The notes under the pieces were generated by a model. It was not told where the DNA came from, ran no database searches, and saw only the letters and a list, made by a program, of their open reading frames with translations. The position numbers were made by a program, and so were the translations under genes. This document shows positions 9,956 to 19,653 of a stretch of 64,000 nucleotides of DNA, piece by piece. The number at the start of each line of letters is the position of its first letter. Within the stretch, counting starts at the first letter, position 1. Origin of the DNA: Flavobacterium luteum. Lineage in GTDB: Bacteria > Bacteroidota > Bacteroidia > Flavobacteriales > Flavobacteriaceae. The stretch spans positions 27,437 to 91,436 of the forward strand of contig NZ_WAEM01000009.1 of NCBI RefSeq assembly GCF_008806775.1, read 5' to 3'.

Positions 9956-9990
9956 CAAATGTAACAAAACAGAAATAAATAAAAAAGCAA
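9956..9990 (-). promoter_or_regulatory. Candidate promoter of hppA
   Basis: A TACATTTG -7 motif reads on the minus strand at 9963-9956. The nearest upstream TTG (9990-9988) is 24 bases away, slightly long for the TTG/TAnnTTTG promoter. Transcription would start near 9949, which rules out the longer reading frame start at 9967. Confidence 0.5.
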
Positions 9991-10015
9991 TATTCTTATT
10001 AGAATATTGCTTTTT
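9982..10015 (-). terminator. Intrinsic terminator of ppa
   Basis: A 15-bp perfect stem AAAAAGCAATATTCT/AGAATATTGCTTTTT with a 4-base loop lies just after the ppa stop. The T run follows on the minus strand. It separates ppa from hppA. Confidence 0.8.
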
Positions 10016-10038
10016 ATATAAAAATTATATTAAAAAAA

Positions 10039-10569
10039 TTATTTTATACTAAATAAGCCTTCTGGTTTATTTTCAATTTGATTGAAACGTTCGGTACATT
10101 CCTTAATAATTGCATAAGCTTCATTAAGATCTCCCCACCCTTCAACATCTACAACTTTGTTTTCTAGATCTTTGTAAACTTGAAAAAAGTGCTCGATTTC
10201 TTTTAATAAATGTGGATTAATATCAGATAGGTTTTCTAATGAATTCCAAATTGGATCGGAAACGGGTACACATATTATTTTTTCATCTGGTCCTTTATCA
10301 TCTGCCATGTGGAAAACTCCTATTGGTTTTACCTCCATAACACAACCAGGGAAAGTAGGTTCGTTTATCAATACTAAAACATCCAATGGATCGCCATCTA
10401 GAGCTAATGTTTCAGGAATAAAACCATAATCAGCTGGATACATCATTGAGGAAAATAACATTCTATCAAAACGCATTCTCTTTATAGAGAAATCATATTC
10501 GTACTTGTTTCTACTTCCTCTAGGAATTTCTATTAATACGTCGAAAGTCTTTACTTTATCTGCTGTCAT
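10039..10569 (-). CDS. ppa: Soluble family I inorganic pyrophosphatase
   Basis: Cytosolic Mg2+-dependent enzyme that hydrolyses pyrophosphate to phosphate. The 176-residue length is typical. The PADYGFIPETLALDGDPLDV region contains the family signature, with metal-binding aspartates in DGDPLDVLV and the ADDKGPDEKI segment further on. The gene has its own candidate promoter upstream and its own terminator, so it is separate from hppA, although the two pyrophosphatases lie next to each other on the same strand. One dissipates pyrophosphate energy and the other conserves it, so their relative expression would matter. Confidence 0.95.
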   Translation of the reverse strand: MTADKVKTFDVLIEIPRGSRNKYEYDFSIKRMRFDRMLFSSMMYPADYGFIPETLALDGDPLDVLVLINEPTFPGCVMEVKPIGVFHMADDKGPDEKIICVPVSDPIWNSLENLSDINPHLLKEIEHFFQVYKDLENKVVDVEGWGDLNEAYAIIKECTERFNQIENKPEGLFSIK

Positions 10570-10600
10570 TTTTATTTTATCTTTACAAATTTTCAGATTA

Positions 10601-10633
10601 CAAAAATAAACAAACTATATGTCTTCTCCACAA
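10601..10633 (-). promoter_or_regulatory. Candidate promoter of ppa
   Basis: On the minus strand TTG (10633-10631), 22 bases, then TATTTTTG (10608-10601). This fits the TTG/TAnnTTTG pattern and would start transcription near 10594, about 25 bases before the ATG. Confidence 0.45.
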
Positions 10634-10748
10634 AAAAGGAGCTTTATCGTCTATTACGATTTCGAAGATATTAAAGGAAAATAAGATTATAACTTTAATT
10701 TAAGAAAAATAAGTGTTATAACTTTTCTAATATATATTAGTTTAAGTA

Positions 10749-13244
10749 TTAAAAATAGAACCCAAAAGAACCTTTTACAGAAAAATTATTGGTTTCGGGA
10801 ACATTTAGATAACTTCCTCTCCAAGCAAAATCAATTCGGAAAACTTTGAATATATTGCCTATTCCGGCATTGTATTCCCAATAGACATTTTCGGGAGCAT
10901 TGTATGGCAAACCTGAAGCGTTTATAGCACGATTTGCATTTGATATGGTTCCGTAAACCCCTTTAATCCCTATAATTTCTCTCCAATTAAGCTTTCGCAT
11001 GAACGGAATTCTGGAGAACAATCTGCCGTTAAAATTATGATTCCACTGAAATGTAGCGTATTGATCGGAAACAAATTCATAAAAATTGAGATTATTAAAA
11101 GTATTTTCTATACTAAAATAAGTTTGATTTCCAGGAATAACACTCATTAATCCTAGTGGTACTGTTCCAAAAGTCTTACCTACCTCCATAATTAGATTTG
11201 TTCGTCCTAATGGCCCTATAATTATAGGCTGTTTGTAATACAACTGTATTTTATCGTATTTGAAATCACTATTTAAAATGCCTTTAAAACCATGACTATA
11301 ATTTAAATACAATCTGCTGTAAGGACTATCGACATTTGCTCTCTCTACACCGTATCCTATTGTTTTTCTTTTAGGAGTATATTCGATTTCAAAATTGGCT
11401 TCTGATTGTTTTACTTCACTTTTTACTTCCCCAGATGAATTTGTAGTGCTTGGCAATGTAGTATAATAATTTAAACTAAAGGTATTCGATGCAGATTCTA
11501 ATGTTCTGTATGAAATTCCTGTTGAGAAAATTAAATTTTTGATTGGTTCGATTTCTACAGCAACATTAGTAAGATTTATATTGGTTAGTTTTCCGTTTGC
11601 GCCAGTAGTAAACAATGCCGATGAGGCAAAACTCCTCCCTAAAACATCATTTGTGGTGGTAAGACTTGCACCGATTTGCTCAATATCTCTTCTGTTTCCC
11701 CCAGATAGTATAATTCTATTTCTTTTATCGGCCATCCATTTTCCAGAAAGCCCATATTTAAATTTATTATCGTCGAAACCATACGCAGTATATCCTTGCA
11801 AGCGCCAAGTATCATTTGGTCCAAAATAGGTCCTTCCTCCTGCTCTTAATCGAATTCCTTCCACTTCATTAAATCCAAAAGAGGAGAAAATAGGCCCATA
11901 ATCGAAATTTCCAAACTGCACGTATCCGCTTCCTAGTATGGAAACTAAATTATAAATTTGTTTGAATTTTTTTACGGTTTGTAAAGTATCTAACATTTTA
12001 TAGACTCCCAATTCGTCTTTACTTAAATTTTCGAAACGGTTTTCTTTCCAGTATTCATCTGACTTTTTATACACTTCATTATCAATAAAGTTTATTTCAT
12101 CTTTATAAAAAGCAAGTGGTTTTTCTATATTAAACTGATGATTTTTGTAAAATGTAGTTCGCTTTCCATAAACCCCTTTAGATTTTTCTTTTTTGTTTAA
12201 CGCAAAATCAGACATCATATAATCTTTGGTCAATAAAAAAACAGAATCGTTCATGACCTCAAATTCCTGCTCGATATAGATGTCTTTTACCCAGTTTATA
12301 TTGGCGCTTTTGGTAACTGCCATGTTAATTTTTTTGATTGCAAATGTGGTATCGCTCACCCAAAAATCGCCTTTAAAAGTCAATTCGTTTTTTCGTCTTG
12401 GATAAAAAACAATATTATAACACCATTTGTTATCAATAAACGAACTGTCTTTCAGCACATAATTATAGGTGTCTATACCCGTTCTAGAAAGCGGACTGGT
12501 GAAGCTTTTATCAAAAAAAGTCAAGTAGTTGTTGTAAATATCAAAATCAGAATATAAATCTTTTACGAATGCCAAAATTTGTTGATTTCCCTCAAATCCT
12601 GAAGTTTTATTGGCTTTAAGTTTTTCTTTTCGTTTGTTTAATTTATTATCTCCGCTTACATCATATAAAGCTTCGTTTATAAAAATAGGTAAATAGGTTT
12701 TTCCTGTAATTTTTGAAGTATCGACCTGGTTAAAAATAAATTCCATGCCTTTGAAAATCTTATTTTTCATGAAAGCACTGTCAATGGTATTCATATCGAA
12801 CTCCACTTTTTCGTACTTATCAAATTGGTATTGATTGAACTGACGCAACCCGTTTTTACGCTTCCTTTCCCAAATTTTTCTCAGAATATCTAATGCAGGA
12901 TTGTTTTTTTTGGAAGTTTTTCCAGTAAAAATAACTACTTCATTGAGTTGTTGCCCGTCACTTAAAAGAATTTTAAAATTATAATTTACTGCTTTTGTCA
13001 AAGGCACAATCTTAGTTTCAAAACCTACAAAGGAAACTATTAATGCTGAAAATGTTTTTTCAGATTCAATATAAAAACGACCATCTTCGTTAGTTACTGT
13101 TCCTTCATTAGACCCTTTAAAAACAACATTCGCATAAGGAACTGGCTGATTGGTATTGTCTACAACAATTCCGCTAACTTTAGTTTGTGCGAATAATACA
13201 TTTGAAATTAGTATAAAAACCGTTACAATTAATTTATTTTTCAT
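10749..13244 (-). CDS. DUF5686-type outer-membrane protein with carboxypeptidase-regulatory-like domain
   Basis: Predicted outer-membrane protein of 831 residues. A signal peptide (MKNKLIVTVFILISNVLFAQ) is followed by a carboxypeptidase-regulatory-like beta-sandwich (about residues 22-100: VSGIVVDNTNQPVPYANV...GTVTNEDGRFYI). A central region of about 350 residues and a C-terminal beta-barrel ending in an aromatic residue (GSFGFYF) complete the layout of the DUF5686 family. That family is widespread in Bacteroidota; its function is not established. ATG 13244 is the start; an in-frame TTG six bases upstream lies inside the T run of the pdhB terminator and is unlikely to be used. Confidence 0.85.
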   Translation of the reverse strand: MKNKLIVTVFILISNVLFAQTKVSGIVVDNTNQPVPYANVVFKGSNEGTVTNEDGRFYIESEKTFSALIVSFVGFETKIVPLTKAVNYNFKILLSDGQQLNEVVIFTGKTSKKNNPALDILRKIWERKRKNGLRQFNQYQFDKYEKVEFDMNTIDSAFMKNKIFKGMEFIFNQVDTSKITGKTYLPIFINEALYDVSGDNKLNKRKEKLKANKTSGFEGNQQILAFVKDLYSDFDIYNNYLTFFDKSFTSPLSRTGIDTYNYVLKDSSFIDNKWCYNIVFYPRRKNELTFKGDFWVSDTTFAIKKINMAVTKSANINWVKDIYIEQEFEVMNDSVFLLTKDYMMSDFALNKKEKSKGVYGKRTTFYKNHQFNIEKPLAFYKDEINFIDNEVYKKSDEYWKENRFENLSKDELGVYKMLDTLQTVKKFKQIYNLVSILGSGYVQFGNFDYGPIFSSFGFNEVEGIRLRAGGRTYFGPNDTWRLQGYTAYGFDDNKFKYGLSGKWMADKRNRIILSGGNRRDIEQIGASLTTTNDVLGRSFASSALFTTGANGKLTNINLTNVAVEIEPIKNLIFSTGISYRTLESASNTFSLNYYTTLPSTTNSSGEVKSEVKQSEANFEIEYTPKRKTIGYGVERANVDSPYSRLYLNYSHGFKGILNSDFKYDKIQLYYKQPIIIGPLGRTNLIMEVGKTFGTVPLGLMSVIPGNQTYFSIENTFNNLNFYEFVSDQYATFQWNHNFNGRLFSRIPFMRKLNWREIIGIKGVYGTISNANRAINASGLPYNAPENVYWEYNAGIGNIFKVFRIDFAWRGSYLNVPETNNFSVKGSFGFYF

Positions 13245-13250
13245 TTGCAA

Positions 13251-13284
13251 AAAAAAACCTCATCAGGATTAATCTGATGAAGTT
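13251..13284 (-). terminator. Intrinsic terminator of pdhB
   Basis: On the minus strand AACTTCATCAG (13284-13274) pairs with CTGATGAGGTT (13266-13256), 11 bp with one G-T pair, followed by a T run that reaches the DUF5686 start. Confidence 0.8.
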
Positions 13285-13368
13285 TCAAATATAGTTATTT
13301 TGATTTCTAGATCCCTAAGACTTTTGTCCTGATTTTGTTAAATTTTAAATGTATTTAACTTCTGAAAC

Positions 13369-14346
13369 CTATTTATACAATACTTTTTTAACTGCTTTAA
13401 CAACATCATTAGCATTAGGCAACCATTCTTTTAACAAGGTTGGCGAATAGGGCGCAGGAGTATCAGCAGTTGTAATTCTCTGAATTGGAGCATCTAAGAA
13501 GTCGAAAGCACGTTCTTGAACAATGTAAGTGATTTCAGATGAAACACTAGCAAAAGGCCAAGCTTCTTCAAGAATTACCAATCTATTTGTCTTTCTTACA
13601 GAAGTCAAAATAGTTTCATGATCCATCGGACGAACCGTTCTTAAATCAATAATCTCGCATGAAATTCCTTCTTTGGCTAATTCGTCAGCGGCAATAAATG
13701 CTTCCTTAATTATTTTTCCGAAAGAAACAATTGTCACATCTGTTCCTTCTCGTTTTACATCGGCAACACCAATAGGAATAATATATTCGCCATCTGGCAC
13801 TTCTCCTTTATCACCATACATTTGCTCCGATTCCATAAAAATAATTGGATCATTGTCTCTGATGGCAGCTTTTAATAATCCTTTAGCATCATAAACTGTA
13901 GATGGTACAATTACTTTAAGCCCTGGAGTATTGGCAAACCAGTTTTCGAATGCTTGCGAGTGTGTTGCTCCAAGTTGGCCTGCAGAAGCCGTTGGCCCAC
14001 GAAAAACCATCGGCATAGGAAACTGACCTGCGGTCATTTGACGCATTTTAGCAGCATTATTAATAATTTGATCGATTCCAACCAAAGCAAAATTAAAAGT
14101 CATATACTCTACAATTGGACGGCAACCGTTCATGGTAGAACCTACAGCAATACCCGCAAAACCTAGCTCTGCAATTGGAGTATCTATAACTCTTTTTGGT
14201 CCAAATTCTGCTAACATTCCTTTTGAAGCTTTATAGGCACCATTGTATTCAGCAACTTCTTCACCCATTAAATATACGGTTTCATCACGTCGCATTTCTT
14301 CACTCATAGCTTCGCAAATGGCCTCTCTAAATTGTATCGTTCTCAT
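13369..14346 (-). CDS. pdhB: Pyruvate dehydrogenase E1 component, beta subunit
   Basis: Beta subunit of the alpha2beta2 E1 of the pyruvate (or related 2-oxoacid) dehydrogenase complex, which decarboxylates pyruvate with thiamine diphosphate and passes the acetyl group to the E2 lipoyl domain. At 325 residues it is full length. The segments REAICEAMSEEMRRDETVYLMGEEVAEYNGAYK (opening), GFAGIAVGSTMNGCRPIVEYMTFNF (pyrimidine-binding fold) and the C-terminal transketolase domain with PWPFASVSSEI-like spacing are typical. The alpha subunit and E2 genes are not in this window, so the substrate is assigned by similarity. The gene appears monocistronic and has its own terminator. Confidence 0.93.
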   Translation of the reverse strand: MRTIQFREAICEAMSEEMRRDETVYLMGEEVAEYNGAYKASKGMLAEFGPKRVIDTPIAELGFAGIAVGSTMNGCRPIVEYMTFNFALVGIDQIINNAAKMRQMTAGQFPMPMVFRGPTASAGQLGATHSQAFENWFANTPGLKVIVPSTVYDAKGLLKAAIRDNDPIIFMESEQMYGDKGEVPDGEYIIPIGVADVKREGTDVTIVSFGKIIKEAFIAADELAKEGISCEIIDLRTVRPMDHETILTSVRKTNRLVILEEAWPFASVSSEITYIVQERAFDFLDAPIQRITTADTPAPYSPTLLKEWLPNANDVVKAVKKVLYK

Positions 14347-14480
14347 AGTATAATGTATGTCTTTGTTTTTCGAAGAGCAAAAATAAATATTTTAAACCAG
14401 TTAAAAGCATAATTTTAGTTTAAAATAATTACCAGTATTGAATAATTGAATTATTTTCAATTACTGTTGACGCACTTCTT

Positions 14481-15206
14481 TTATATCGGATTATAATCAA
14501 AAACCTTCCAGTCTTTATTTGACAAATCTAAATAATGATAATGCACTAAGTCATTTTTATCGAATTGCCCATTTTTGTTAGTGTCTTCAATGGTTCTAAA
14601 ATACAAACGGTTATTCGATTCGATTAAATTCCAATCTATCAATTCCTGAAAATCGACTGATACTTTAGTAAATCGTTTTCCTGATATTTCACTTATATAG
14701 AGCGATTTGATGTCGTTTTCGTCTAATTTTCCATCTTTATTGGTATCTAAATCGGCTAATGAATACACTAAAACTTGTTGCTTGGCTTTGTCTGAAACCG
14801 ATTTTAAATACATGACATTTTGAATTAGCATAGGTTTCTCAGTTAATGAATGAATAGAATCTGAACCTATTTCTTGAAACTTTATATTTTGCAAATAACC
14901 TGTAATTTCATATTCACTGTAATTTGAAATCTTTAAGCTTAAATAAGTGGAGCTTGAAGAGGAATCGTATTTTATTTTTGCATTGGCTCCGCTAACACTA
15001 ATGTCGGCTACTGGATGCAATAAATAATTTGTACCTTGCATTTGAATAGGCAAATCGGCAATTTTTATTTGAGTCGTATCTGTTTTTGGTTGCTCCTTTT
15101 GCTTCGTTGAATTCTCGTAAATCACTTTTGGTTTTTCAACCTCTTCTTTGCATCCTATTAAAAAAACAAGCACAAATAGCATACAGAATATTGAACTATT
15201 TTTCAT
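14481..15206 (-). CDS. Lipoprotein with two EF-hand calcium-binding loops
   Basis: A 241-residue lipoprotein of unknown function (lipobox VFLIGC, lipidated C19). Two canonical EF-hand loops are visible: residues 154-165 (D-x-N-x-D-G-x-L-x-x-x-D) and 208-219 (D-x-N-x-N-G-x-F-x-x-x-D), separated by about 40 residues. It should bind Ca2+ in the periplasm or at the surface. It is the last gene of an apparent operon M23 peptidase, TonB receptor, lipoprotein, starting 36 bases after the receptor's stop. That context suggests a surface or envelope role with the receptor, perhaps as its accessory lipoprotein, but this is inference. Confidence 0.85.
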   Translation of the reverse strand: MKNSSIFCMLFVLVFLIGCKEEVEKPKVIYENSTKQKEQPKTDTTQIKIADLPIQMQGTNYLLHPVADISVSGANAKIKYDSSSSSTYLSLKISNYSEYEITGYLQNIKFQEIGSDSIHSLTEKPMLIQNVMYLKSVSDKAKQQVLVYSLADLDTNKDGKLDENDIKSLYISEISGKRFTKVSVDFQELIDWNLIESNNRLYFRTIEDTNKNGQFDKNDLVHYHYLDLSNKDWKVFDYNPI

Positions 15207-15242
15207 TTCAAAAAAAATTAAATATTTTAAAATACAAATGTA

Positions 15243-17762
15243 TTACAATCGCACCGACAATTTAACATTAAATACACGAGTGGTTAAATAATTTGGAATG
15301 GCATATTGACTTTTAGTATAAGCGTCTCTAACCCATGTATTGGTAATGGCATTTTGATTGTTGAACATATTAAAAATTTCAAACCCTAAAGACAAATCTT
15401 TGAATCTTTTCATCCAATGACCCTCTGGTCGTAAATTGTTTTTTTCAGTAAAGACATACGAAAATCCAAGATCGGCTCTACGATAATCTCTCAAACGATT
15501 AAGATAATCATAAGGATCGGCATATGATGGAGAACCACCTGGCAAACCTGTATTATAGACTAAATTCAAATATACTTTTACACTTGGAATATTTGGCATA
15601 TAGTCCTGAAATAGGATCGCAAATTTTAGTCTTTGATCTGTTGGTCTAGGAATGTCTCCTCTATTATCAATGTTTTCTTTGGTTTTTAGATAGCCAAAAC
15701 TGAACCAAGATTCTGTTCCGTGAACAAATTCTCCGTTTAATCGCATATCAAATCCTTGCGCATAAGATGTAGCGTTATTTGTGGCAGCATAACGAATTCT
15801 GACATTGTCAATAGTATACGGATTTACATCAGTTAACGATTTATAATAGGCCTCGGTAACCATTTTGAAAGGACGTTTCCACATTTTGAAACTATAGTCA
15901 TTACTCAAAACAACATGTATAGACTGCTGCGCTTTTACATTAGGATTGACTTCACCTTGAGCATCTCGTATCTCTCTATAAAACGGCGGTTGATGATAAA
16001 AACCGCCAGATAGTCTAAAGACCATGTCTTTACTCCAATCTGGTTTTATAGCAAACTGGGCTCTGGGGCTAATTACAGCTTGAGTATGTGTATTACTTCC
16101 TGAAAATTGCCATAAAGCAATTTTACCATTATTGTCCAAATCATATTCAGGAACTTGCCAAGTATGTATTCTAACTCCAGCATTATACCAAACATCTGCA
16201 CTTCCTATTTTATCTTTTAGGCTCCACTGCGCATACCCTGAAAAACGGTTAATGGTTACAAAATTTTTAGCTCTCACATTTTGAAAAGGCACCAAAGGTC
16301 CCACGTAAGGTTCGTACGGCTGATTGTTTGCAGGCAATTTTATTCCTTTTGGGAATTTTGGTGGGTTTATTGAAAATCCCGCAGAATCAATAACTTCCCA
16401 TTCTATAATTCGGTCGCGAATATCTTCTCGAGTATATTTAATTCCCCATTCTATTTGATGCTTTTTTAGAGTATGAAAACCTTTAATTTCAGTATTAACA
16501 ATTAAAGCATCTAAATCGTTTCTAGCGTGATTCAACTGACTACCAATAGCTCTACTGAAGGTAACGTTTCCGAAGTTTTCTCCGCCAATATTTCCATCAA
16601 CTTCCCCTAAGGAATAAGCCGCATCAATGTCAAAATATTCTTGTTCTAAGGTATGATAAACAGATCCAATAAACTTTAAAATAAAATTTTCATTTACTGT
16701 AAAAGTAGATTTTAGTGCGCCAAAATAAGTATCGTATTTGCTTTTTTCTTGGCCCTGATAAAACACCAATAATGCTATAGGGTCATTTATTGTACCGAAA
16801 TTCGTTTGGCGTGTTAGCGGTTGATTGTTGTACTTATTTTGCGAAATATTTCCTAAAAAACTCCATTGCCATTTTGTGGAAGCGGTATAATTAATGTTAG
16901 TTTGAACGTCAGCAAATGTAGGTCTAAAATTGGTTTCGGTTTCCTGACTGTTTACTAAAAGGCTATTGTCTCTATAGCGGACTCCTGTTAAGGCAGACCA
17001 TTTTTGATTTTTAGAAACGGCGTCGACTGATAGACTTCCACCTAAAAAACTGGCTTCGGCAGTAGCGCCAAACTTTGTAGGTCGCCTGTAAGTAATATCT
17101 AACACCGAAGATAGTTTGTCTCCGAATTTAGCTTGAAAACCACCGCCTGAAAAATCTACATTTTGCACCAAATCAGTATTGGTAAAACTTAGTCCTTCTT
17201 GTTGCCCTGAACGAATTAAAAAGGGCCTGTAAACTTCAATTTCGTTTACATATACTAAATTCTCGTCATAATTTCCCCCTCGAACCGCATACTGTGTACT
17301 CAATTCATTGTTTGAATATACTCCTGGCAAAGTTTTTAAAATATTTTCAATTCCAGCATTTGCTCCAGGAATTCTTCTTATAACTTCAGGTTCTATATTT
17401 GTAATTCCTTGAACTCGCTTTTTATTATTTACGATAACGACCTCGCCCATTTGCTCAGCTTTGTTATTCATAGTAACATTAAACTCATAATCCTCATTGG
17501 GTTTTAATTGTAGTGTTACTGTAGTTTTTTGAAGAGAAACATGACTAAAGATGATACTAATTTTCTGATTGGCTGGAATAATTATTTCATAAAAACCATT
17601 GGCATTTGTTTTAGCCGATTTATTCTGAGCATTTATATTTACGTTTTCTACTGGATTGTTGTTTTCGTCAAGGATAATCCCTTTAACTCTAGCGTTTTGA
17701 GCATAACTATATAATCCGATAAGGAAAAAGAAGAATGTAATTAGAAGTGATTTGGCTTTCAA
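15243..17762 (-). CDS. TonB-dependent outer-membrane receptor
   Basis: An 839-residue outer-membrane transporter. It has a signal peptide ending SYAQ, a carboxypeptidase-regulatory-like domain (about residues 25-100, ARVKGIILDENNNPVENVNI), a plug domain (about 115-230, with PGVYSNNELSTQYAVRGGNYDENLVYV) and a 22-strand-type barrel to the C-terminus. The substrate is unknown. No in-frame ATG precedes the signal peptide: the start is TTG at 17762, only 11 bases after the stop of the M23 peptidase gene, which argues for coupled translation. The EF-hand lipoprotein follows. It lacks a SusD-type partner, so it is not a classic polysaccharide-utilisation pair. Confidence 0.93.
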   Translation of the reverse strand: MKAKSLLITFFFFLIGLYSYAQNARVKGIILDENNNPVENVNINAQNKSAKTNANGFYEIIIPANQKISIIFSHVSLQKTTVTLQLKPNEDYEFNVTMNNKAEQMGEVVIVNNKKRVQGITNIEPEVIRRIPGANAGIENILKTLPGVYSNNELSTQYAVRGGNYDENLVYVNEIEVYRPFLIRSGQQEGLSFTNTDLVQNVDFSGGGFQAKFGDKLSSVLDITYRRPTKFGATAEASFLGGSLSVDAVSKNQKWSALTGVRYRDNSLLVNSQETETNFRPTFADVQTNINYTASTKWQWSFLGNISQNKYNNQPLTRQTNFGTINDPIALLVFYQGQEKSKYDTYFGALKSTFTVNENFILKFIGSVYHTLEQEYFDIDAAYSLGEVDGNIGGENFGNVTFSRAIGSQLNHARNDLDALIVNTEIKGFHTLKKHQIEWGIKYTREDIRDRIIEWEVIDSAGFSINPPKFPKGIKLPANNQPYEPYVGPLVPFQNVRAKNFVTINRFSGYAQWSLKDKIGSADVWYNAGVRIHTWQVPEYDLDNNGKIALWQFSGSNTHTQAVISPRAQFAIKPDWSKDMVFRLSGGFYHQPPFYREIRDAQGEVNPNVKAQQSIHVVLSNDYSFKMWKRPFKMVTEAYYKSLTDVNPYTIDNVRIRYAATNNATSYAQGFDMRLNGEFVHGTESWFSFGYLKTKENIDNRGDIPRPTDQRLKFAILFQDYMPNIPSVKVYLNLVYNTGLPGGSPSYADPYDYLNRLRDYRRADLGFSYVFTEKNNLRPEGHWMKRFKDLSLGFEIFNMFNNQNAITNTWVRDAYTKSQYAIPNYLTTRVFNVKLSVRL

Positions 17763-17773
17763 ATGCTGTATTT

Positions 17774-19465
17774 TTATTTGTTTTGCGTTCTAAAAAATTG
17801 CGTTTCAAAGATAGTAGAATTTCCTACATTATCTGTAACCTCAACTTTCAAGTCGTTTTTTCCTTCGGAAACAATTCCATCATCAAAAAAATGTGTAATT
17901 TTATTAGTCTTATTTTCATATTCAAATAAAATCCATTTTCCATTAAGAAATCCTTTGTATGATTTTATACCAGATAAATCATCTCTAATGGAGAGTTGAA
18001 TCGTTTTTTGGCTTGTTAACCATTTGCCTTGTATTGGCTTTGCAATACTTATCTTTGGCGCAATGGTGTCTTTAGCTAAAACAAACTGTCCTAATTTCTT
18101 TGTATAGGTAGTAAACGTATTTTCTTTCCTTTTAGTGGCGTTGTAACTTAATTTTTTTTCTTTTGTTGATGCAATAAAGGTTTTATCGTCGTTAAATTTA
18201 GCATTACCAATCATTGTTACTAAAAAAGAATTGTTTACGGGAACCAAATCGTTATGAACAGTCATAGTTGAATCGTTAACTTCAAAGTCTAAATAAAAAT
18301 CATCATAAAAAGTTCCTGCCGGAAAAAAAACAGAACCATTGTCTTTTTCGAAATTTGAATCAGTTTTGGCTCGAACAAAGTATTTAGTTTTAACAATTTC
18401 ATCCTGAATGGTTGCTTCGACAGTTGAATATTGAATAGGAACAGTCACGAGAGTTGTATTTCCGTAAAAATCAGAAAGCTCAATACGGTATAAATTAGTA
18501 AAATTATTAGAAACATTTATAATTCCGTTTTCAAAATCGGGATGCAAAATACTTAACGGAAATGGGTTTTTCATAAATAATTTTTGCACTTTTTGTTTTG
18601 TTTTTTTATACCTATAATAGTCTATAAATGCATTAATGTATTTTGTTTCGTCAAATGAAAAAGCATCCAATTGATACCCAAATGATGGACTGCCATTTAA
18701 AAAAGTTTGCACTTTGTAAAGACCATATTTATCGTACGAAAAATCAAAAACATCATAAGCCTGAATGCCAAAACCAATTCTGCCTTTTGCAATAATAGCT
18801 TGCGAAACATAGGTTCCGTTAGATTGCAATGACAAATTTACAGTTACTGATCGCTTCGATTGATTGACCACACTATTTTCATCTAGAGGGTAAACAATAA
18901 GACTAGAAATTTGTGGCTTTTTAGTATCTTTCATAAAACTATCAAACCCAAAAAAATAAGGATTAATCACTTTCTCAGATTTTGTATCTCGAAACTCAAA
19001 ATGCAAATGAGGCCCTTCTGAACTTCCTGTATTTCCAGAAAGCGCAATAATTTCTCCTTTACTCACTGGTATTTCATTGGGTTTCGGAAAAATTTCAATC
19101 TCATACGATTGTTCTTGATAATGTGTCTTTTTAATTAACTCTTCAATTTTTCCAACTCCCTTTTGAAGATGTCCGTAAACAGAAGTATAGCCATTAGGAT
19201 GATCTATATAAATTGTTTTCCCATTTCCAAAAGTAGATATTTTAATTCTAGACACATAACCGTCGGCAACAGCATAGATATTAAAACCCTCTTTCTGCAT
19301 GGTTCTAAAATCGAAACCTGCGTGAAAATGGTTGGGTCTTATTTCTCCAAAATTTCCGGCAAGTTTCATAGGAATATCGAGAGGTGACCTAAAATAATCT
19401 TTTGGATAATCGGTTTGAGCAAAAATTACCGTGGTAGAAAATAACAAAAAATATAAAAATTTCAT
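17774..19465 (-). CDS. Secreted M23-family peptidoglycan endopeptidase
   Basis: A 563-residue exported zinc endopeptidase, likely cutting peptidoglycan cross-links. The signal peptide is MKFLYFLLFSTTVIFAQ. The LytM/M23 domain comes first (about residues 28-165) with every metal-site motif present: H48 and D52 in HAGFD, and H153-x-H155 in GPHLHFEF. The GHLQKG segment is also visible. The remaining 400 residues are beta-rich and include an Ig-like stretch near the C-terminus (IAKPIQGKWLTSQKTIQLSIRDDLSG). This enzyme is therefore probably active rather than an EnvC-like activator. It is the first gene of the operon with the TonB receptor. Confidence 0.92.
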   Translation of the reverse strand: MKFLYFLLFSTTVIFAQTDYPKDYFRSPLDIPMKLAGNFGEIRPNHFHAGFDFRTMQKEGFNIYAVADGYVSRIKISTFGNGKTIYIDHPNGYTSVYGHLQKGVGKIEELIKKTHYQEQSYEIEIFPKPNEIPVSKGEIIALSGNTGSSEGPHLHFEFRDTKSEKVINPYFFGFDSFMKDTKKPQISSLIVYPLDENSVVNQSKRSVTVNLSLQSNGTYVSQAIIAKGRIGFGIQAYDVFDFSYDKYGLYKVQTFLNGSPSFGYQLDAFSFDETKYINAFIDYYRYKKTKQKVQKLFMKNPFPLSILHPDFENGIINVSNNFTNLYRIELSDFYGNTTLVTVPIQYSTVEATIQDEIVKTKYFVRAKTDSNFEKDNGSVFFPAGTFYDDFYLDFEVNDSTMTVHNDLVPVNNSFLVTMIGNAKFNDDKTFIASTKEKKLSYNATKRKENTFTTYTKKLGQFVLAKDTIAPKISIAKPIQGKWLTSQKTIQLSIRDDLSGIKSYKGFLNGKWILFEYENKTNKITHFFDDGIVSEGKNDLKVEVTDNVGNSTIFETQFFRTQNK

Positions 19466-19593
19466 GAAAATGCTTTTTTGCTAATATAAAAAAAAGCCAA
19501 TACATTTAGTGTATATTTGCAAAGTTATAACTACTTATTTTTCAAAATATTACAATTAAATTTTTTGCCTGAACTAAAATTTTAGTAAAAGTA

Positions 19594-19624
19594 TTGGTTT
19601 AATTCAATAGGAATGTTAACTTTG
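19594..19624 (+). promoter_or_regulatory. Promoter of the coiled-coil/zapA unit
   Basis: TTG (19594-19596), 20 bases, TAACTTTG (19617-19624). This matches the Bacteroidota sigma-A pattern and predicts a start near 19631, about 23 bases before the first ATG. Confidence 0.65.
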
Positions 19625-19653
19625 TTGAGATAAGTAATGAACTTAAAATTATA

